DNA from: Blastomussa wellsi
Lineage: Eukaryota; Cnidaria; Anthozoa; Scleractinia; Plerogyridae
Assembly (NCBI GenBank): GCA_947652115.1
Contig: OX393565.1
Span: 6,727,810-6,791,809 of the forward strand
DNA: 64,000 nucleotides
Direction: 5' to 3'
Below the pieces are notes generated by a model. That model saw nothing but the letters and a program-made list of their open reading frames with translations, made no database searches and was not told the origin of the DNA. Both the position numbers and the translations under genes were made by a program. How positions within the stretch are numbered: the stretch's first letter is position 1; each line of letters starts with the position of its first letter. Below, one piece after another: positions 59,014 through 64,000 of this stretch.

Positions 59014-60177
59014 ATGGGCCGACGTAAAAGTTTCAAAAACGCGCCAAAGCTTTGGAAAAGACAGAATGGAAGACTCTGTCGTTGCAATTTTATTGACCAG
59101 CCTGAAAATCCTTCAGAAAACACAACCAGTTCATTGCTGCAGGACAACGCGAGCTCACATCCAGATTTCTCGCAGGAATTTTCTGTCTTGGATTTGCCTG
59201 AGGAGTGTTTGGTTATTGTGTTAAAAAACCTCCCATTTCACGAAATTTGTAACGTTGCCCGAGTATGCAAGAGGTTCTATATGGTTTCATGTAATCCTGC
59301 GTTATGGAGGTCTGTCAATCTTTCTTCAGTGTACGCTTTCCGAATTTCTTCGATGAACCTTTATTATCCCTCAGAGATGATGACCTTTCCAAAACGGCGA
59401 ATGTTACTTGCTTCATTTCTTTCCGCTAGAGGTGCTGCATTAACTGATATCCGTGGCGAAGCCAATATTTTCCGTGAAGCCGAAATGCTTCGTTGTCTAC
59501 TTAACTGCAACGTGAGGAATTTGCAGACAGTCAAATTACAACTACCTTACGGCATGAACTACTTGACATACATGGCGAGCATACGAGAATTGCAAGTTTT
59601 CCGTGGTATTTTGAAGTCCTTAGCGCAGAAGTGTCACAACACTTTAAAGTATCTCAAATGTTGTGTTGATATCTCATATGCAACAGCAAAACTTTTGAGA
59701 AGCCTTCATAGTTTGGAATATCTCAATCTACAGTTTGTACCTCCTCCATGGAAATCAGATGAAAGAACTCTGCAACCTAAAGCCGTAGATGCAATCTTAT
59801 CACTTCCGAATCTAAAATACTTAAAGATATCAATTTGTCAATCGGATTTAGAGACTCAATACCCTGGATATATACTGCAGTCAAATTCTTTGGAAACACT
59901 TGATTTTGGTTTTACCAAACAATTTTTCATCAGAAAGATGACTCTCCCAAAGCTCCATACTATTAAAGTTGAAAATCTTTGCTACTTTCATGATAGGCGC
60001 AGGGCAGTATGTTTTTATGATATCATTGCGAGAGGCTGTCCGCAAATCCAAACACTAAATGATTATACTTCTTTGGCACCAGGCCTGCAGAATTTCAACC
60101 TCAGCAATGAACAGAAAAGATTCTTAAGCTTCTGTTTTTGTTCAGAACATGACCCATTCAGAGAGTTACACCATTAG
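59014..60177 (+). CDS. F-box/leucine-rich-repeat protein
   Basis: An intronless 387-codon frame. An F-box lies at about residues 57-104 (LDLPEECLVIVLKNLPFHEI, VARVCKRF, ALWRSVNL), the surface that binds SKP1 in SCF ubiquitin ligases. The rest (about 165-345) has irregular leucine-rich segments (LQTVKLQLP, LEYLNLQF, LKYLKISI, LETLDFGF, LHTIKVEN) that would form a substrate-binding solenoid. A basic N-terminus (MGRRKSFK) could act in nuclear targeting. The first in-frame ATG was chosen; a short upstream ORF precedes it. Substrate and exact subfamily are unknown. It is transcribed divergently from DNAL1; a joint role in cilia is only a guess. Confidence 0.85.
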   Translation: MGRRKSFKNAPKLWKRQNGRLCRCNFIDQPENPSENTTSSLLQDNASSHPDFSQEFSVLDLPEECLVIVLKNLPFHEICNVARVCKRFYMVSCNPALWRSVNLSSVYAFRISSMNLYYPSEMMTFPKRRMLLASFLSARGAALTDIRGEANIFREAEMLRCLLNCNVRNLQTVKLQLPYGMNYLTYMASIRELQVFRGILKSLAQKCHNTLKYLKCCVDISYATAKLLRSLHSLEYLNLQFVPPPWKSDERTLQPKAVDAILSLPNLKYLKISICQSDLETQYPGYILQSNSLETLDFGFTKQFFIRKMTLPKLHTIKVENLCYFHDRRRAVCFYDIIARGCPQIQTLNDYTSLAPGLQNFNLSNEQKRFLSFCFCSEHDPFRELHH

Positions 60178-60922
60178 CCAAAAGGTGACTGAATCATCAT
60201 CCCAGATAATTTCCTAAAGATCATCAAGTGCAATTATCACAGTGTGTGTGAGCCATGTGATTCAGCCCTGACCACAGTGATGTTCTCAAAGTGCTCAAAA
60301 TCTAGTGAACATTAGGCTCATAAAGAAAGAATTTGCACCCGGCTGAAAGTCTGTAGGTTGAACATTCAAAACTGCTACAGAACAATGCTGTCATAGTGTG
60401 GAAATAAGTAGTGCTTCATGCCTTGCCACTTACACTTTCACACATGTAAATGCACCTGAACACAGAACGTAGGGGCTGATTAGATTTACATTATGAATTT
60501 CAGCCCAGCAGATTGAGATTTTCGCCTGTTTTGTAGATTTGTGATTCGATGAACGGTCATGAAGAGAGTAATTAAACATGCACAGCTAGAACTAAAGCTT
60601 AGGCCCTCGATCAGGGGGGAGAAAATACAGGTGTGTGTGAGAGCAAGGTGAGGGAAGGAAAAAGTTAGAGAAAATACAGGTCTCTGGAGTATAACGCCCT
60701 AACACCTCACCAATCGGAGCGTTCGTTATATCAGTGACAAGCACTAGCCATAAGTGGATAATATGTATTATTAAACTAGCTATGGTATATTGAACTTTCT
60801 GAGTTTTGATTGGTTTAGAGGCAGTGTTATTTGAGCTCATATACCATTGACCTACAAATTGCGTATGCGTACAGGAATGCATTTTTCGCAATGTTTGTAC
60901 CATATTTTTGGGCGTTTTCAAT

Positions 60923-61040
60923 AAAACAATTATTCCACTCGCACTTGTTGGATATGAGCTGGTTATAACCAACTCGGCGCTACGCGTCTCATTGGTTATC
61001 TGCCATCTCATATCCAACGCGCGCTTGTGGAATAATTTTT
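60923..61040. mobile_element. Palindromic MITE, copy 1
   Basis: AACAATTATTCCACTCGC at the left and GCGCTTGTGGAATAATTTTT at the right pair, as do TTGGATATGAG / CTCATATCCAA and GGTTATAACCAA / TTGGTTAT. It is the same design as 61,895-62,010. Confidence 0.8.
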
Positions 61041-61894
61041 AAATATGACTGCCATATTTGGTGTATATAAATTATATATGAACTATTTCATATTTCATGG
61101 TATTTGCAGGGCTGTCATTAAGGGCTGTAACCCGTAACACCTGTTATGGCTGAGTATGCTTGATTTTCCCTTGGTGCTACGGGTGGAACTGCCTGTTGTT
61201 GATAGAATTCAACCACAAAGTAACAAGTTTGCCACGGGTGTGGAGAACATGGCTACAGGTGATGCAAAACTTAATGACAGCCCTGTTTTTTTGTATAACA
61301 TACAGTAGAAGGCAACATATGGTTCATCTACATAGAAAAGAAAATAAATAAAATAAAAAGACTAATAAACAGAATAATAAAATAATAATAAAATTAGTCA
61401 TGCGAAACCAAATATAAAAGATAGAAATTAAGGTAAGATGTCTATTGAGACCATCTGGTGCAAGTACCCCTCTCTAGAGTACTAAGTACGCATATATGCA
61501 TAGATAATGATCATACTCCTTGTACCGCTTGTGACGTCATCAGTTTGAATGTCAGCGGACTTTTGTGATAAGAATTTGATGCAGCTACAACAGGTCTTTC
61601 CACACAACTGCCCATTAGGAGTATCAAAGTCATTCTGACAGAGCTAATAAAAAACACCCTGATCAGTTTTGGTGCAAAATTGGTGCATTAAACATTAGGC
61701 CAATATACCTATTTAGTATATTCTCAGCTCCGACTATTGCATTTCTAGCTTTTTGATTGGCTAAAAATCTCCGACTATGAGCCAATAGTCGGAGTTTTAC
61801 GTCATATGGAAAATAGTGCGCCAAGTTTTTATTTTACGCTTTGTAAAATTGTGGAAATAAAAATTGGTGGCAAAACCCGGTTTGAGAATTTACT

Positions 61895-62010
61895 AAAACA
61901 ATTATTCCATTCGCCCTTGTTGGATATGGAGTGATTATAACCAACTTGCACTACGCGCTCGTTGGTTATTTTATCACTTCATATCCAACGCGGGCTCATG
62001 GAATAATTGT
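61895..62010. mobile_element. Palindromic MITE, copy 2
   Basis: Same family and orientation as copy 1: AACAATTATTCCATTCGCCC, TTGGATATGGAGTGATTATA, ACTACGCGCTCGTTGGTTAT, CATATCCAACGCGGGCTCAT, GGAATAATTGTT. Confidence 0.8.
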
Positions 62011-62274
62011 TATATAGTAGATCTGGGCCTCCTTTTCAGGGTTTACCAGTGATCTGGACCAAACCTATGCCAACAGCTAGACAGGCTGTGGAGAGTAGAA
62101 GGAAGCAAGGAAAGAAAGCCAGAGAAAAAGGAAAAGAAAGCGAGCAAGAAAAAATTCAGAACGATTCAGCAAAAAAGTCCAAATTTTCAATTGTGCGCAT
62201 CACTCACTCATCCTCATCGTGCCCATGTGGACACTTAAGCCCGGTTCGGTTTCCGTAATAAGATATTTTTACAG

Positions 62275-62465
62275 GGATTGGCCGCACGCTCAACCCCCAA
62301 CCTGGAGGACCAGTGACTACCATTTAGTCAGGCCTCTACCCTTTGACCTGCCCGCCAAGGTTGGACCTGCTGGGGGGAGACCCCCGATGGTATAGCTCTC
62401 AGGGTAATTGAGGCACGCAAGCTTCCCAACCACGGCAAGGCAGTTGTCTAAGGGGAGTATTGTGC
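62275..62465 (+). repeat. Unclassified interspersed repeat fragment
   Basis: A GC-richer island with CTGGAGGACCAGTGACTACC, GGGGGGAGACCCCCGATGG and CAACCACGGCAAGGCAG. The contrast with surrounding AT-rich DNA and the style suggest the 3' end of a non-LTR element. No protein remains; class uncertain. Confidence 0.35.
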
Positions 62466-63694
62466 GCATGCACCAAAGTGACATTTTGTACATTTTCGTA
62501 CTTTAATAACCTACTCTAGTTTCAGTGTAGAAAAGTGCTTTATTGGCTGATTTCAGGCCGATTTAGCACCACGGCACACCAAAATCGCATCCAACGTGTA
62601 AAAAATGCGGTAAAATGCAGAACCTCAGAGGGGCTCTAACATGGCGTCTCCATACTAAACACGATAATTTTCAGTGATACACTTTGCCGAATAACTCGAG
62701 TTCGGAATATCGTACATCCCTGAAACTTTGGCACGTTGTTTATTTATTATTCTTCAGCGATATTTCAATTTCTTGGCTCAATTTATTGAATGGTAAGCGA
62801 TTTTATTTCTTACGTGCGTGAAACTTGCGTGATACGTGCGTGACGTGAAAACCACCAATTAATTTGTATCTTGGGACTTTTTTGGGTTAATTATTTTAAT
62901 GCGGAAAGGAAAGGCACCCAGCTTCCTCCCTCCCCCCCCCCCCCCCCACCCCCACCAACTTGCTCACGCGGTTCAGCTCCTCCCGCCCCCCACTAAAGAT
63001 CTAGCGAGCCTTGCCGATAGTGATTACGTGATGCTATATTATAAATTTATTTAGAGTAATACTCACAGGAGGGCACCGTACGGGTCATAAACAACTTTGG
63101 AATATATACTCGTAACTTATCACTTTGCAAGTAGTATTTTTCTATTCAGCATAACACATTTATAAAGATTACACAGAGTAAGCTCATCATATAAAAGTTC
63201 TGAAATTAATATTCGAAACTGTAAATCGTGCGAAAGTTAAACTTTCATTTTCTCAAATATGCCTTTTTAAAAAATATGACTCCTAATCAACCGTCACTCT
63301 ATTTACACATACAGAAACTCGATATTAGGGATATTTTCCGTAATTACATTCAGCTGTCTTGCAACAAGCTCCAAGCTTTGTGAGGGAGTCCGCGACAAAA
63401 GACTCATTTCATTTATTTATTGCCCAAATCACTTACAGAACATTTTTACATTACTATCACTTGAGAAAAGTCCTATGACATTGAGATAGAATTCTATCTT
63501 AAGTCTCAGAAGCCATGCTACGTGTAGGTTTATCGAGGAGACTCCCATTACAACGATCACAATATTACTTGATAACTGTAACTTGATAATTTATCTGATA
63601 TAAGGGCTTGACAAAGAGATTTATCTATACATAACGCAATAATATTTTTCTTAAAAAATTTACACCTAAATTAAAACTGCAAAGACTCATGGCG

Positions 63695-64000
63695 TTACAT
63701 GTCCAAACTCTCAAGGTATTCTGCAATCACTCCAACAGCTTTGTTTGTATTTCCTTGCTGCCGTCCCTCAGCTGTGTGGCCAAGAACAATCGCCGTTTTA
63801 CTTGCTTGTAATGTTACTCCAGAACCTTGCCTCTTGGCATAAACTATTTTGCTGTCAACTTCACGCAAGAAGATGTAGTAATTTCCTTCTACATGAACGC
63901 CCCCTGACATGAACGATGTAAAATCTTTCTTTTTAAAACACTTTGCGATCGTTTGTGCTTCTTGTGGCGTTAACTTCAAAGCACAAGGATGTTGGTCTGA
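63695..64000 (-). CDS. Profilin, 3' part (5' exons beyond window)
   Basis: The last 101 codons are open from the window edge to the TAA at 63,697-63,695. The segment aligns in order to the profilin fold: KLTPQEAQTIAKCF, FTSFMSGGVHVEGNYYIFLR (helix, then strands), VYAKRQGSGVTLQASKTAIV and the C-terminal helix NKAVGVIAEYLESLDM. Profilins are about 130-140 residues, so roughly 30-40 N-terminal residues lie outside. Profilin binds monomeric actin, promotes nucleotide exchange and feeds formin and Ena/VASP through poly-proline binding. The plant/protist/invertebrate-like KRQGSGVTL hairpin is closer to non-vertebrate profilins. No methionine codon here is a credible start; the gene is incomplete only because the window ends. 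Confidence 0.9.
   Translation of the reverse strand, partial: SDQHPCALKLTPQEAQTIAKCFKKKDFTSFMSGGVHVEGNYYIFLREVDSKIVYAKRQGSGVTLQASKTAIVLGHTAEGRQQGNTNKAVGVIAEYLESLDM

Larger units (their letters stand above)
60178..63694. other. Intergenic between F-box and profilin genes
   Basis: No gene recognised. Holds two copies of one palindromic MITE, a third inverted pair at 61,715-61,800 (CTCCGACTATTG / CAATAGTCGGAG), a repeat fragment at 62,275-62,465, and a C-rich homopolymer at about 62,935-62,955. A lysine-rich frame at 62,007-62,258 is not recognised. Confidence 0.5.

Overview
This is an intron-bearing, AT-rich animal nuclear sequence dominated by transposon debris, with one 200-base assembly gap. 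Protein content (a PC-esterase/NXPE-like membrane protein, a C-type lectin/vWA secreted protein, an axonemal dynein light chain, an F-box/LRR protein, a profilin) and the repeats (Penelope-like tail with hammerhead ribozyme, tRNA-derived SINEs, many fold-back elements) suggest a cnidarian, most likely an anthozoan such as a stony coral. The taxon is inference from protein and repeat style; no database search was possible.

Layout. 1-3.1 kb: no gene seen. 3.1-4.6 kb (+): intronless coding region of a type II membrane GDS/DxxH esterase-like protein. 4.6-13.8 kb: intergenic, with a fold-back element, a 5'-truncated Penelope-like element with a GIY-YIG endonuclease remnant and a canonical hammerhead core, and a 599-bp MITE. 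13.78-18.45 kb: a complete-looking 4,664-bp ISL2EU-type DNA transposon with 74-bp terminal inverted repeats, a two-exon THAP/DDE transposase (+) and a convergent SAP/SWIM/YqaJ nuclease (-). 20.3 kb: a candidate small secreted-peptide gene. 22.9-29.7 kb: repeats, including a LINE tail split by a DNA element and a SINE whose body has expanded into nineteen 37-bp repeats.

31.8-37.0 kb (+): a seven-exon gene for a secreted protein with two C-type lectin domains and a vWA domain. 37-47.7 kb: no gene seen; a 2.4-2.8 kb non-coding unit is tandemly duplicated. 47.7-58.8 kb (-): a ten-exon DNAL1 gene with introns full of repeats, including a perfect 85-bp-arm palindrome and GATC-rich satellite. A short divergent promoter separates it from an intronless F-box/LRR gene (59.0-60.2 kb, +). 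The window ends in the 3' part of a profilin gene (-).

The host genes have no obvious shared pathway: surface esterase, secreted lectin, ciliary motor subunit, F-box adaptor and actin regulator. The only tight pairing is the head-to-head DNAL1/F-box promoter. The clearest self-contained system is the ISL2EU-type transposon, in which a DDE transposase and a PD-(D/E)XK nuclease lie between shared inverted repeats.
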